Assembly: GCF_014287895.1 (NCBI RefSeq)
Contig: NZ_JACOPP010000016.1
Span: 3,621 to 67,620 of the forward strand
DNA from: Lawsonibacter hominis
Lineage (GTDB): Bacteria > Bacillota > Clostridia > Oscillospirales > Oscillospiraceae
Direction: 5' to 3'
Length of the DNA: 64,000 nucleotides
Shown: positions 25,534 through 35,399 of the stretch, piece after piece
How positions within the stretch are numbered: the first letter of the stretch is position 1
Layout of the letters: each line of letters begins with the position of its first letter
Position numbers and translations under genes: made by a program
Notes under the pieces: model-generated
The model's database searches: none
Told to the model about the DNA's origin: nothing
The model's input: only the letters and a program-made list of their open reading frames with translations

Positions 25534-26064
25534 ATGACGAGCAATGGGACGTGCTGCTGCGGCTGCGGCAGCAAAGAGGCCGCCTTTTCCGCGTTGGCTC
25601 CCGTACTGGAACAGTACGGGAAGACGCCGGGCAGCTTGATCACCATCCTGCAGCATGCGCAGGATCTTTACGGCTATCTTTCCACCGACGCCATCCAATA
25701 CATTGCGGAATACACCGGCATCAAGCCCGCCAAGATCTATGGCGTGGCTACCTTCTACACCCAGTTCCGCCTGAGTCCCATCGGCAAGCATCTCATTATG
25801 CTGTGCAAGGGGACCGCCTGCCACGTCAACGGCGCGGACAGCATCGAGGAGGCGGTCACCGAGGAACTGGGCATCACCGACGGGCAGACCACCGAGGACG
25901 GCCTGTTTACGCTCAACAATGTGGCGTGCCTGGGCTGCTGCAGCCTGGCGCCGGTGATGATGATCCGCACGGCGGATGGGGATGAGACCTACGGAAACCT
26001 GACCAAGGCGAAGGTCAGGGCCATCCTGCAGGACATCCGTGCAAAGGAGGCGGCGTCGAAATGA
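25534..26064 (+). CDS. NuoE-like [2Fe-2S] subunit (thioredoxin-like)
   Basis: 176 residues. It resembles NuoE/HydC subunits, with four Cys for a [2Fe-2S] cluster: CKGTACHVNG (about 92-97) and CLGCCSLAP (about 133-137). A Cys-rich N-terminal CCCGCG is extra. Start ATG 25534 follows GGGAGGG. It passes electrons between NADH-linked NuoF-type and other subunits. Its stop overlaps the next start (ATGA). Confidence 0.9.
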   Translation: MTSNGTCCCGCGSKEAAFSALAPVLEQYGKTPGSLITILQHAQDLYGYLSTDAIQYIAEYTGIKPAKIYGVATFYTQFRLSPIGKHLIMLCKGTACHVNGADSIEEAVTEELGITDGQTTEDGLFTLNNVACLGCCSLAPVMMIRTADGDETYGNLTKAKVRAILQDIRAKEAASK

Positions 26065-27815
26065 AAGTAGTCGTTGGACAGGGCAGCTGCGGCGTAGCGA
26101 CCGGCGCCCGCAAGACCTCCGATGAGCTGGAGCGGCTCATCGCGGAAAAGGGCCTGACGAATGTGGCCGTGGATCTGACCGGCTGCGTGGGCACCTGCTA
26201 CCTGGAACCCATCGTGGACGTGTACGGGGACGACGGCGCCCTTCAGGCCCGTTATGTGAAGGTCCAGCCCGATAAGGCCGCCGCCATCGTGGAAGAGCAC
26301 CTGATGGGCGGCAGGATCGTGGAGGATCTGGCCATCTCCCGGCAGGACGAGGCCTTCCTTTCCCAGCAAAAGCGCATCGTGCTGCGCAACTGCGGCGTTA
26401 TCAATCCCGAGCACATCGAAGAGTACATAGCCGCCGGCGGCTACGAGGCCGCAAAGAAGGCGGTCACCTCCATGACGCCCCAGCAGGTCATTGAAGAGGT
26501 GCGCATCTCCGGGCTGCGGGGCCGCGGCGGCGCGGGCTTCCCCACCTGGTTCAAATGGAACGCCGCACGGCAGAATCAGGCCGACCAGAAGTATATGGTC
26601 TGCAACGCCGACGAGGGCGACCCCGGCGCGTTTATGGACCGCTCCGTGCTGGAGGGCGACCCCCACTCCGTGCTGGAGGGCATGCTCATCGGCGGCTACG
26701 CCATCGGGGCCAGCCAGGGCGTGATCTACGTCCGGGCCGAGTACCCGTTGGCCATCAAGCGCCTGGAGATCGCCATGGCGCAGGCCCGGGAGCGGGGCTT
26801 TTTGGGGCAGAACCTCTTCGGCACCGGCTTCAGCTTTGACATCCGCATCAAGGCGGGCGCAGGCGCGTTCGTCTGCGGCGAGGAGACCGCGCTCATCGCT
26901 TCTCTGGAGGGCGAGCGGGGCATGCCCCGGCTCAAGCCCCCCTTCCCCGCCCAGCGGGGCTACTGGCAGAAGCCCACCAACATCAACAACGTGGAGACCT
27001 TCGCCAACGTGCCCTGGGTCCTGCTCCACGGCGGCGCGGCCCTGGCGGCCATCGGCACGGAAAAAAGCGCCGGCACCAAGGTCTTTGCCCTGGCGGGCAA
27101 GATCAAGAAGGGCGGCCTGGTGGAGGTGCCCATGGGCCTGCCCATCCGCGACATCATTTTCGGCATCGGCGGCGGCATCAAAAACGACAAAGCCTTTAAG
27201 GCCGTGCAGATGGGCGGCCCCTCCGGCGGCTGTATCCCCGCGGAACTGGCCGGCACCACCGTGGACTACGAGTCCATCCCCAAGACCGGCGCCATCGTAG
27301 GCTCCGGCGGCATGATCGTCATGGACGAGGATACCTGCATGGTGGATATGGCCCGCTTCTTCCTGGACTTTACCCGCAAGGAGTCCTGCGGCAAGTGCAA
27401 CTACTGCCGCGTGGGCACCAAGCGGATGCTGGAGATCCTGGAGCGCATCACCCGGGGCGAGGGCAGGGACGGCGACATCGAACTGCTGGAGGAGCTGGCC
27501 GAAAAGATCAAGGACGGCTCCATGTGCGGCCTGGGCCAGACGGCGCCCAACCCGGTGCTCACCACCATCCGCTACTTCCGCAACGAGTATGAGGACCACA
27601 TCTACAAAAAGAAGTGTACGGCCCACTCCTGCAAGGCCTTGATCCACTATGAGATCACCGACGCGTGCAAGGGGTGTACGCTGTGTGCCCGCAACTGCCC
27701 GGTCGGCGCCATCACCGGCAGCGTGAAGCAGCGCCACGTCATTGACCAGGATACGTGCATCAAGTGCGGCAAGTGCATGGATTCCTGCAAATTCGGCGCG
27801 ATCGTCAAGGACTGA
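26061..27815 (+). CDS. NuoF/HydB-like NADH-binding flavoprotein
   Basis: 584 residues: an N-terminal [2Fe-2S] thioredoxin-like domain (Cys in GSCGVATG and GCVGTCYLEP), FMN/NADH domain (RGRGGAGFPTWFKW, about 153), SLBB, a [4Fe-4S] motif SCGKCNYCRVG (about 442) and two C-terminal [4Fe-4S] motifs (CKGCTLCARNC; CIKCGKCMDSC). This is the layout of HydB and related bifurcating subunits rather than complex I alone. It is translationally coupled to the NuoE-like gene and followed 16 bp later by the fusion protein. Confidence 0.92.
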   Translation: MKVVVGQGSCGVATGARKTSDELERLIAEKGLTNVAVDLTGCVGTCYLEPIVDVYGDDGALQARYVKVQPDKAAAIVEEHLMGGRIVEDLAISRQDEAFLSQQKRIVLRNCGVINPEHIEEYIAAGGYEAAKKAVTSMTPQQVIEEVRISGLRGRGGAGFPTWFKWNAARQNQADQKYMVCNADEGDPGAFMDRSVLEGDPHSVLEGMLIGGYAIGASQGVIYVRAEYPLAIKRLEIAMAQARERGFLGQNLFGTGFSFDIRIKAGAGAFVCGEETALIASLEGERGMPRLKPPFPAQRGYWQKPTNINNVETFANVPWVLLHGGAALAAIGTEKSAGTKVFALAGKIKKGGLVEVPMGLPIRDIIFGIGGGIKNDKAFKAVQMGGPSGGCIPAELAGTTVDYESIPKTGAIVGSGGMIVMDEDTCMVDMARFFLDFTRKESCGKCNYCRVGTKRMLEILERITRGEGRDGDIELLEELAEKIKDGSMCGLGQTAPNPVLTTIRYFRNEYEDHIYKKKCTAHSCKALIHYEITDACKGCTLCARNCPVGAITGSVKQRHVIDQDTCIKCGKCMDSCKFGAIVKD

Positions 27816-27831
27816 GGGGAGGGGAAGCGAC

Positions 27832-30800
27832 ATGAAACAGTACAGACTGAATATCGACGGCAAAGAGGTGCTGGGCGTCCCCGGTCAGACCATCCTGGAG
27901 GTGGCCCGGGAGAACGATATCTCCATCCCCACCCTCTGCTATGACGAGCGCACCACCATTTACGGGGCCTGCGGCCTCTGCGTGGTGGAGGTGGAGGGCA
28001 ATCCCAAGCTGGTGAAGGCCTGCGCCACCGAGATCGCACCCAATATGGTGGTGCGCACCAAAACCAAGCGGGTCCTGGAGTCCCGCAAGACCAACCTGGA
28101 GCTGCTGCTCTCCAACCACGTGGGCGACTGCCGCCCCCCCTGCGTGCTCAACTGCCCGGCGGGCACCGACTGCCAGGGCTATGTGGGCCTGATCGCCAAC
28201 GGCCGCTTTGAGGAGGCCATCGCGCTGATCCGGGAGCGCATCCCGCTGCCCGGCTCCATCGGCCGGGTGTGCCCCCATCCCTGCGAGGACAACTGCCGCC
28301 GGGCCCTGGTGGACCAGCCGGTGGCCATTGCCTGGCTCAAGCGCTTTGCCGCCGACTGGGATCAGTCCGGGGAGGATCCCTTCCTGCCCGAGATCGCCCC
28401 GGAGACCGGAAGATCCGTGGCCATCATCGGCGGCGGCCCTTACGGCCTGTCGGCCGCCTATTTCCTGCGCCAGATGGGGCATGCCGTGACGATTTTCGAG
28501 GCCATGCCCAAGCTGGGCGGCATGCTGCGCTACGGCATCCCCGAATACCGCCTGCCCAAGTCGGTGGTGGACGAAGAGGTCGCCACCATCGCGCGCATGG
28601 GCGTCACGCTGCGCCCCAATACCCGGGTGGGGAAGGATATTTCCTTTGAGACGCTGCGGGAGACCTATGACGCCGTTCTGGTGGGCGTGGGCGCCTGGGT
28701 GTCCACCGGCACCGGCTGCCCCGGCGAGGAGCTCCCCGGCGTCGTCGGCGGCATCGATTTCCTCCGCCACGTGGTCCGCAACGAGCCCATCGCCCTGGGG
28801 AAGCGGGTGGCCATCGTGGGCGGCGGCAACACCGCCATGGACGCCTGCCGCACCGCCGTGCGCCTGGGGGCGGAGGCGGTCTACAACGTCTACCGCCGCA
28901 CCAAGGACGAGATGCCCGCCGACCGTCTGGAGATCGAGGAGGCCGAGGAGGAGGGCGTCATCTTCAAGAACCTGACCAATCCGCTGGAGATCAAGGCCGG
29001 CCCCGACGGGCGGGTGAGCGAGATCGTCCTCCAGGTGATGCAGCTGGGCGAGCCCGACGCCTCCGGCCGCCGTGCCCCCAAGCCCGTGGAGGGCAAAACC
29101 GAGACCCTGGCGGTGGACACGGTCATCCTGGCGATCGGCCAGAAGGTGGACACCGCCGGCCTGCCCGGCCTGGAGCTGACCCGCAAGGGCGGCGTGGTAT
29201 ACGACAAGAAGACCTTCCGCACCAGCCTGCCCGGCGTGTTCTGCGGCGGCGACTGCGGCAACGATAAGATCTCCATCGCCGTGGAGTCCATTGCCGACGC
29301 GAAAAAGAGCAGCGCCGTCATCGACGCCTACCTGCGGGGCGAGGCGGCGGCCTACAAGCGCCCCTATACCGTGGAGCGCCGCGATATCACCGAAAAGACC
29401 TTCGAAGACCGGGAACGCCAGTGCCGGCCCAAGATGGAGCAGCTCTCCCCCGAAGCGCGCCGGGATAATTTCTCCGAGGTCGTGGCGGGGTACGGGCCCG
29501 AGCAGGCCATGGAGGAAGCCCAGCGCTGTCTGGAGTGCGGCTGCCACGACTACTTCGAGTGCAAGCTCATCCACTACGCAAACGAGTATCGGGTCGCGCC
29601 CGAGCGGCTCTCCGGCGACGTGAACCGGGTGGAGTATGAGGACGAGCACCCCTTCCTTCTGCGCGACCCCAACAAGTGCATCCTGTGCGGACTGTGCGTG
29701 CGGGTGTGCGACGAGGTCATGGGCGTGGGTGCGCTGGGGCTGGTGCACCGCGGCTTCGACACGGTGGTCAAGCCCGCGCTGGAGCAGCCCCTGAGCACCA
29801 CCGGATGCATCTCCTGCGGCCAGTGCGTCAGCGTCTGCCCCACCGGGGCGCTGGGAGAGCGGCTCTCGCTCCAGAAGAGCGTGCCCCTGGAGACCGAGTG
29901 CACCGACACCACCTGTTCCTTCTGCTCTCTGGGCTGCTCCATGCACCTGGAGACCGGCGGCGGCATGCTCATCAAGGCCGTGCCCGACCGGGAGGGTTCC
30001 GTCAACAAGGGCCTGCTGTGTGCCCGGGGCCGCTTTGGCTTTGACTGCGCCGAGCTGGAAGAGCGGCTGAACGCCCCGCTGGTGAAACACGGGAATGTGC
30101 TGGAGCAGACCGATTACCACGAGGCTGCCGTCCGCACCGCCAAGGGCCTTCAGGCCGTGGCCGCCCGGCATGGCAAGGACGCTGTGGCCGTCTCCATCTC
30201 CGCCCGGATGACCAACGAGGAGGCCTTCGCCATGAAGCAGCTGGCCGACGCCATAGGCGCGCGGACGCTGTGCTTCGACCACCGGGAGAACGGCCTCAAG
30301 CGGGTGCTGGGCTTTGACGCCTCCCCCAACACCATCGACGAGCTGCTTTCCACCGATGTGATCCTGGCCGTGGGCTTTACCGCCGCCAAGTCGGTGATGC
30401 GGGTGAAGCTGATGCAGGCCGCTAAGAACGGCGCCAAGATCGTCCTCATCAACCCCGAGGGCGCGGAGCAGGAGCTGGCCTTCCTCCATAAGGCCGTGTA
30501 CGTGAAAAACGACCTGTCCTTCCTTAAGGAGCTGGCCCGCGCGCTGCTGGACCTGGGCAAGACCAGCTCCGCCCAAGGCTTCGACGCCTTTGCCGAGAGC
30601 CTCTCCGGCGTGACGCCCGGCGAGCAGGCCAGGGAGGTAGCCGCGCTGTACGCCGGGGCCAAGAAGGCGATGATCCTCTGCCAGCAGAACCCGCTGACGG
30701 CGGACGCCGCCGCCCTGCTGGCCGAGATCGCAGCCCTGTCCGGCCACCTGAACGCTCCCCGGGACGGGATCCTCCAGCTCCGGAGCAAGAACAACAGCCA

Positions 30801-31320
30801 GGGTCTCATCGACCTGGGCATTACCGCCGGAGGGGAGGCGATGGAGGGCGTCAAGGCCCTGCTGACCTTCGGCGAGGATCCCCAGGCCGCGTCTGTGAAG
30901 GATCTGGAGTTCCTGGCTGTGTGCGACGTGCACCTGACCGACACCGCACGCCGGGCCGACGTGGTCTTCCCCGGCACCGGCTTTGCCTGCGCCGAGGGCA
31001 CCTTTACCAGCACCGAGCGCCGCCTTCAGCCCGTTCACGCGGCCATCGACTCCGACGTGCCTCTGCTCAACTGGCAGGTGGCGGGCGCCATCGCCCAGGT
31101 GTACGAGGTCGCGCTGCCCTACGGGGATGAGGCGGACCTCTCCGCCGCCCTGGACGCGGCCCTGCCCGTCTACCGGAACGCCCGGCTGGGCGAGGTGACC
31201 GGAGGCGTGCTCACCTGCGCCGCCCCGGTCTTTGCCCCCGTCCCGGCCGGCGCCGCCCTGGTCGCGCCCACCCCCTGTGCGGACTACCTGATGAACCTGA
31301 TGGATTCCCGCATGCCCTGA
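27832..31320 (+). CDS. Multidomain oxidoreductase: [2Fe-2S], NfnB/GltD-like flavoprotein, ferredoxin and NuoG/FdhA-like domains
   Basis: 1162 residues. Residues about 1-75: NuoG-type [2Fe-2S] (CYDERTTIYGACGLC). About 95-560: GltD/NfnB-like FAD and NAD(P) domains (CPHPCEDNCRR; IIGGGPYGLSAAYFL; VAIVGGGNTAMDACR). About 610-680: two [4Fe-4S] motifs (CILCGLCVRVC; CISCGQCVSVC). The rest is a molybdopterin-oxidoreductase-like domain with a [4Fe-4S] (CSFCSLGC...GLLCARG) but without the usual Cys/SeCys metal-ligand motif, so it may bind no molybdenum. The trio looks like the Sporomusa-type Nfn (Stn) transhydrogenase linking NADH, NADPH and ferredoxin; this assignment is from memory of the family. Confidence 0.8.
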   Translation: MKQYRLNIDGKEVLGVPGQTILEVARENDISIPTLCYDERTTIYGACGLCVVEVEGNPKLVKACATEIAPNMVVRTKTKRVLESRKTNLELLLSNHVGDCRPPCVLNCPAGTDCQGYVGLIANGRFEEAIALIRERIPLPGSIGRVCPHPCEDNCRRALVDQPVAIAWLKRFAADWDQSGEDPFLPEIAPETGRSVAIIGGGPYGLSAAYFLRQMGHAVTIFEAMPKLGGMLRYGIPEYRLPKSVVDEEVATIARMGVTLRPNTRVGKDISFETLRETYDAVLVGVGAWVSTGTGCPGEELPGVVGGIDFLRHVVRNEPIALGKRVAIVGGGNTAMDACRTAVRLGAEAVYNVYRRTKDEMPADRLEIEEAEEEGVIFKNLTNPLEIKAGPDGRVSEIVLQVMQLGEPDASGRRAPKPVEGKTETLAVDTVILAIGQKVDTAGLPGLELTRKGGVVYDKKTFRTSLPGVFCGGDCGNDKISIAVESIADAKKSSAVIDAYLRGEAAAYKRPYTVERRDITEKTFEDRERQCRPKMEQLSPEARRDNFSEVVAGYGPEQAMEEAQRCLECGCHDYFECKLIHYANEYRVAPERLSGDVNRVEYEDEHPFLLRDPNKCILCGLCVRVCDEVMGVGALGLVHRGFDTVVKPALEQPLSTTGCISCGQCVSVCPTGALGERLSLQKSVPLETECTDTTCSFCSLGCSMHLETGGGMLIKAVPDREGSVNKGLLCARGRFGFDCAELEERLNAPLVKHGNVLEQTDYHEAAVRTAKGLQAVAARHGKDAVAVSISARMTNEEAFAMKQLADAIGARTLCFDHRENGLKRVLGFDASPNTIDELLSTDVILAVGFTAAKSVMRVKLMQAAKNGAKIVLINPEGAEQELAFLHKAVYVKNDLSFLKELARALLDLGKTSSAQGFDAFAESLSGVTPGEQAREVAALYAGAKKAMILCQQNPLTADAAALLAEIAALSGHLNAPRDGILQLRSKNNSQGLIDLGITAGGEAMEGVKALLTFGEDPQAASVKDLEFLAVCDVHLTDTARRADVVFPGTGFACAEGTFTSTERRLQPVHAAIDSDVPLLNWQVAGAIAQVYEVALPYGDEADLSAALDAALPVYRNARLGEVTGGVLTCAAPVFAPVPAGAALVAPTPCADYLMNLMDSRMP

Positions 31321-31353
31321 GGGCGCTGAGCGGGCCAACCCACTCATTCGCTG

Positions 31354-31384
31354 ACCGGCCGCCCGTATGGGCGGCCGGTTTTTC
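31354..31384 (+). terminator. Terminator after the oxidoreductase operon
   Basis: Arms ACCGGCCGCCC (31354-31364) and 31369-31379, loop GTAT, then TTTTTCT. Confidence 0.9.
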
Positions 31385-31424
31385 TGTTTTTTGATCAAAT
31401 TTTGTACTTTTCAGTTTATAGAGG

Positions 31425-31454
31425 TTGCGCCTGGTCCGATCCCTGTGTTATGAT
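31425..31454 (+). promoter_or_regulatory. Candidate promoter for the FUSC-like gene
   Basis: TTGCGC (31425-31430), 18 bp, TATGAT (31449-31454). The -35 is imperfect. Confidence 0.5.
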
Positions 31455-31577
31455 AAAAAACGACAAAACGACAGGTCCCGCCGGAAACCGGTGCAAGGCC
31501 CCGCCGGGCGGGCGCTTCGGCATGGTTTCGGCAGGCCTGGGGCCCTTGTTATCATAATCAAGTCAGGTGAGTCTGCG

Positions 31578-32138
31578 ATGCAGGAAAAAAAACGCCGCTT
31601 TTCGTTTCCGTCCATCGGTCTTCGCAACATCAAGACCGCTCTTTCCGCCTCCCTGTGCGCCCTGCTCTATTTCTTGATCGACCGCAACCCCACCTTTGCG
31701 TGTATCGGCGCGGTCTTCGGCATGGGGGCCAATATGGAGCATTCCAAGCTCCACGGCGGCAACCGCCTGTTCGGCACGGTCATCGGCGGCTTTCTGGGGA
31801 TGGGGCTTTTTCGCTTTTACCTGATCTTCTATCCGGACGGGGAAAGCCGCCTGCTGCTGGTGCCGCTTCTGTTTGTAGGCGTGGTGGTGCTCATCGTTTT
31901 GGCCCAGATTTTTTGGGTGGGCGCGGTACAGCCGGGCAGCGTGGTGCTGTGTATCGTATTGTTCAATACCCCAGTGGACGACTACGTGAGCTACGCGCTC
32001 AACCGCATGTTTGACACCGGGGTGGGCGTTGTCATGTCGCTGCTCATCAACTGGCTGCTCCCCCGGGAGCGGCTGGTGGACTGGCTGGGCAGGCTGGGCA
32101 TCAAATGCCACGACACGCCCCACCTGGACGGGGTATAG
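31578..32138 (+). CDS. FUSC/ArAE-like membrane protein
   Basis: 186 residues, starting MQEKKRRFSFPSIGLRNIKT, with four to five membrane helices (about 24-45, 63-80, 90-115, 118-135, 155-170) and no cytosolic extension. The pattern IKTALSASLCALLYFLI...PTFACIGAVFGMGANMEHS (quoted in part) resembles the N-terminal membrane half of aromatic-acid-exporter/FUSC proteins. The ribosome site is weak (AGGTGA). Function unknown; single-gene unit ending at its own hairpin. Confidence 0.7.
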   Translation: MQEKKRRFSFPSIGLRNIKTALSASLCALLYFLIDRNPTFACIGAVFGMGANMEHSKLHGGNRLFGTVIGGFLGMGLFRFYLIFYPDGESRLLLVPLLFVGVVVLIVLAQIFWVGAVQPGSVVLCIVLFNTPVDDYVSYALNRMFDTGVGVVMSLLINWLLPRERLVDWLGRLGIKCHDTPHLDGV

Positions 32139-32158
32139 CAGCCGCATAGCGCATCCGC

Positions 32159-32188
32159 AAGGAGGCCCTGCACAGGACCTCCTTTTTT
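32159..32188 (+). terminator. Terminator after the FUSC-like gene
   Basis: AAGGAGG...CCTCCTT stem with an inner CTG/CAG pair, followed by TTTT. Confidence 0.75.
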
Positions 32189-32267
32189 GCGGCCCAAGGA
32201 GACGCGTATGGCATCCTGCCCGGCCCAGAGGGCGGCGGGGAATCCGAGACAAGCCGTCAGGGAAATG

Positions 32268-32296
32268 TTGTATTTTTTGCCGTGGGCGGATATAAT
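32268..32296 (+). promoter_or_regulatory. Promoter of ppa
   Basis: TTGTAT (32268-32273), 17 bp, perfect TATAAT (32291-32296); 32 bp before the start codon. Confidence 0.8.
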
Positions 32297-32328
32297 GGAA
32301 CTACGCAATCGGAAAAGGAGACAGGATC

Positions 32329-32901
32329 ATGTCGAATATATGGCACGATATCAGCCCCGCCCGCATCCAGCCGGAGGATTTTGTGGCGGTCATCGAGATC
32401 CCCAAGGGCAGCAAGAAGAAGTATGAGCTGGATAAGGAGACCGGCCTCATCATTTTGGACCGGGTGCTCCATACGTCCACCCACTACCCGGCCAATTACG
32501 GCTTTATCCCCCGTACCTACGGCGACGACGGGGACCCGCTGGACGTGCTGGTGCTCTGCTCGGAGGAGATGGACCCGCTCACCCTGGTGCGCTGCTACCC
32601 CATCGGGTATATTTCCATGCTGGACGGGGGCAAGAACGACGAGAAGATCATCGCCATCCCCTTTGCCGACCCCACCTATAATACCTTCCGCGACCTGATG
32701 GATCTGCCCGGTCATATTTTTGACGAGATGGCCCACTTCTTTACGGTCTACAAAGCGCTGGAGGGCAAGCAGGCCGTGGCCGGAGACGTGAACGACCGTC
32801 AGGCTGCCATCCGGGTCATCCAGGGGGCGATGGATCACTATGCCGAATGCTTTTTGGGCGGGGTGGCTCCAAGGGGAGACTGCAGCCGCTCGGATCGGTA
32901 A
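32329..32901 (+). CDS. ppa: Inorganic pyrophosphatase (family I)
   Basis: 190 residues. Signature YGDDGDPLDVLVL (about 63-75; the three catalytic Asp residues) and IPKGSKKKYELDKETG near residue 24. It hydrolyses pyrophosphate to drive biosynthesis. Length and motifs are normal; monocistronic from a strong promoter. Confidence 0.95.
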   Translation: MSNIWHDISPARIQPEDFVAVIEIPKGSKKKYELDKETGLIILDRVLHTSTHYPANYGFIPRTYGDDGDPLDVLVLCSEEMDPLTLVRCYPIGYISMLDGGKNDEKIIAIPFADPTYNTFRDLMDLPGHIFDEMAHFFTVYKALEGKQAVAGDVNDRQAAIRVIQGAMDHYAECFLGGVAPRGDCSRSDR

Positions 32902-33030
32902 GCAAGGGGTAAAATTTAAGGAATAATTAATGCTTTCTCGGTTCCAAAGGCGGTATGCCTATGGTAATATGAAGAAAACGCAGGCACAAACCTTGAATAC
33001 AGGAAGCCGACCGGAAAGGAACGATCGACC

Positions 33031-34203
33031 ATGGAACAACGATACGACTGCCTGGTGGTGGGGGCGGGCCTGGCGGGCGCCGTGGCCGCCCGGGAACTGG
33101 CGGAACGGGGCGGCAGGCGGGTGCTGGTGCTGGAGCGCCGGAGCCATGTGGGCGGCAATGCCTACGACCGCTTCGATGAGGCGGGCGTGCTGATTCACCA
33201 GTACGGTCCCCACATCTTCCACACCAATGACAAGCGCGTGTTCGACTACCTCTCCCGTTTTACCGCCTGGCGCAATTACCAGCATAAAGTGGTGGCCAAT
33301 ATCCCCAAGGGGGAGGGCCGCACGCTGCTGCCGGTCCCCTTTAACCTGGTGTCGCTGGAGGTGGCCTTCGGCCGCAGGCGGGCGCGGGCGCTGGAGGAAA
33401 AGCTCATCGCCGCCTACGGCGCGGAGAACAAGGTGACCATCCTGGAGCTGCGGCAGAGCCCGGATCCGGAGCTCTCCGCCCTGGCCGATTATGTCTATGA
33501 CCACGTCTTTGTCCGCTATACCATGAAGCAGTGGGGCCAGACGCCGGAGGAAATCGACCCCAACACCACCGCGCGGGTGCCGGTGTTCCTCTCGCGCGAC
33601 TGCCGGTATTTTCAGGACGAATACCAGGGCCTGCCCCTGGAGGGCTACACGCCCATGTTTGAAAAGCTGCTGGACCACCCGGACGTGACTGTGGCGCTGG
33701 ACACCGACGCCGGCCGGCGGCTGACGCTGGGAGAAGACGGGATCACGCGGCTGGACGGCGCTGCCTTTGCAGGAACGGTGATCTACACCGGCGCGGCGGA
33801 CGAGCTGTTTGGCTGCCGGTTCGGGCGCCTGCCGTACCGGACGCTGGAGTTCCAATGCGAGACCCATCCGGTGGATGCGTATCAGACCCATGGCACGGTG
33901 AACTATACCATGGATGAGGCGTTTACCCGCATCACCGAATTCAAACACCTGACCGGCCAGGTGCTGCCCAAGACCACGACCATTATGAAGGAATATGCCC
34001 GCGCGTATACCGGCAGACCGGGGGAGATCCCCTACTATGCCATCATCAACGACGCGAACAACGCCCTTTACGCCAGATACCGCTCCGCAGCGGAACGCTA
34101 CCCCAACCTGCGCCTGCTGGGCCGCCTGGCGGAATACAAATATTACAACATGGACGCCATTGCCAAGCGGGCCCTGGCGCTGTGTGACGATTTGCTGAAG
34201 TGA
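33031..34203 (+). CDS. glf: UDP-galactopyranose mutase
   Basis: 390 residues; FAD-binding start YDCLVVGAGLAGAVAARELA, then HVGGNAYDRFDE and GPHIFHTND (about 55), and the C-terminal RPGEIPYYAIIN and RLAEYKYYNMD typical of Glf. It converts UDP-galactopyranose to UDP-galactofuranose for cell-surface glycans. It is followed 9 bp later by a glycosyltransferase, so the pair probably makes a galactofuranose-containing or related surface polymer. Confidence 0.95.
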   Translation: MEQRYDCLVVGAGLAGAVAARELAERGGRRVLVLERRSHVGGNAYDRFDEAGVLIHQYGPHIFHTNDKRVFDYLSRFTAWRNYQHKVVANIPKGEGRTLLPVPFNLVSLEVAFGRRRARALEEKLIAAYGAENKVTILELRQSPDPELSALADYVYDHVFVRYTMKQWGQTPEEIDPNTTARVPVFLSRDCRYFQDEYQGLPLEGYTPMFEKLLDHPDVTVALDTDAGRRLTLGEDGITRLDGAAFAGTVIYTGAADELFGCRFGRLPYRTLEFQCETHPVDAYQTHGTVNYTMDEAFTRITEFKHLTGQVLPKTTTIMKEYARAYTGRPGEIPYYAIINDANNALYARYRSAAERYPNLRLLGRLAEYKYYNMDAIAKRALALCDDLLK

Positions 34204-34212
34204 GGAATCCCC

Positions 34213-35241
34213 ATGTCAAAGATCATCACCTTTGCGGTGCCCTGTTACAACTCCGCCGCCTACATGGATCATTGTGTGCAGACCCTGCTCTCCGGCGGGG
34301 CGGATGTGGAGATTATTTTGGTGGACGACGGTTCCACCAAGGACGAGACCCCGGCGATCTGTGACCGGTACGCGGCGGAGTATCCGGATCGCATCCGGGT
34401 CATCCACCAGGAGAACGGCGGCCACGGCGAGGGCGTCAACCAGGGGCTGCGCCACGCCCGCGGGCTTTATTACAAGGTCGTGGACTCCGACGACTGGCTG
34501 GACGAGACCGCCCTAAGCAAGGCGCTGGATCAGCTGCGGGAATTTGCACAAATGGAGCGGCCGGTGGACCTGTTTATTGCCAATTATGTGTATGAGCACG
34601 TGGAGGATCAGACCCAGAAGGTCATGCGCTATACCAATGTCTTTCCCGAGGGACGGATCTTCACCTGGAGCGAGATCGGCCGGTTCCGGCCCTCCCAATA
34701 CCTGCTGATGCATTCGGTGATCTACCGCACCCAGCTGCTGCGCGACTGCGGCCTGGAGCTGCCCAAGCATACGTTTTACGTAGACAACCTCTTCGTCTAT
34801 CAGCCCCTGCCCTGGGTCAAGAGCCTGTATTACCTGGATCTGGACCTGTACCGCTACTTCATCGGACGCTCCGACCAGAGCGTCAATGAAAAGGTCATGG
34901 TCACCCGGGTGGATCAGCAGGTGCGGGTCACCAAGCTGATGATCGACGCCCACAACGTGAATAAGCTCTACCAGGAGCAGCGTAAGCTGGCCCGTTATAT
35001 GGTCAGCTATCTGTCCATGATGATGACCATCTCTTCCATCTTCCTCATCATCGACGGCTCTCCGGCCGCGTTGGGAAAAAAGACGGAGCTGTGGGAATAC
35101 CTGCGTACGGTGGACTCCGATCTGTACCACAAGCTCAAGTACCGCTCCGTATCCATGGTGGGCAATGTGCCGGGCTACCAGGGGCGCAAGCTCTCCGTGC
35201 ATCTCTACCGGCTGGCCCGGCGTATCTATAAGTTTAATTGA
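34213..35241 (+). CDS. Family 2 glycosyltransferase
   Basis: 342 residues. GT-A fold: FAVPCYNSAAYMDHC, ILVDDGSTKDETP (about 36), HQENGGHGEGVN and VDSDDWLD (about 92). It transfers a sugar from a nucleotide sugar; no transmembrane segment is obvious beyond a weak hydrophobic patch near 270. The coupling with glf suggests a surface polysaccharide role. Donor and acceptor are unknown. Confidence 0.88.
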   Translation: MSKIITFAVPCYNSAAYMDHCVQTLLSGGADVEIILVDDGSTKDETPAICDRYAAEYPDRIRVIHQENGGHGEGVNQGLRHARGLYYKVVDSDDWLDETALSKALDQLREFAQMERPVDLFIANYVYEHVEDQTQKVMRYTNVFPEGRIFTWSEIGRFRPSQYLLMHSVIYRTQLLRDCGLELPKHTFYVDNLFVYQPLPWVKSLYYLDLDLYRYFIGRSDQSVNEKVMVTRVDQQVRVTKLMIDAHNVNKLYQEQRKLARYMVSYLSMMMTISSIFLIIDGSPAALGKKTELWEYLRTVDSDLYHKLKYRSVSMVGNVPGYQGRKLSVHLYRLARRIYKFN

Positions 35242-35399
35242 GGCAGCGGCGGCGCCCGGTGCGAGGGTCGTCCCCAGTCAAAACAGGAAAGAATTACCGC
35301 TCTACAATTCGATAGAAAGCCGCAAGGATAACTCAAAATTGAGTATCCAATATCTGTATATTCCGATCGATTCCCGATACACTAGAAATGGGTGATCGG

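Noticed and set aside
27805..31398. A 1197-codon open frame on the minus strand
   Set aside because: Antisense to the multidomain oxidoreductase with its many Cys motifs; shadow frame from high GC.
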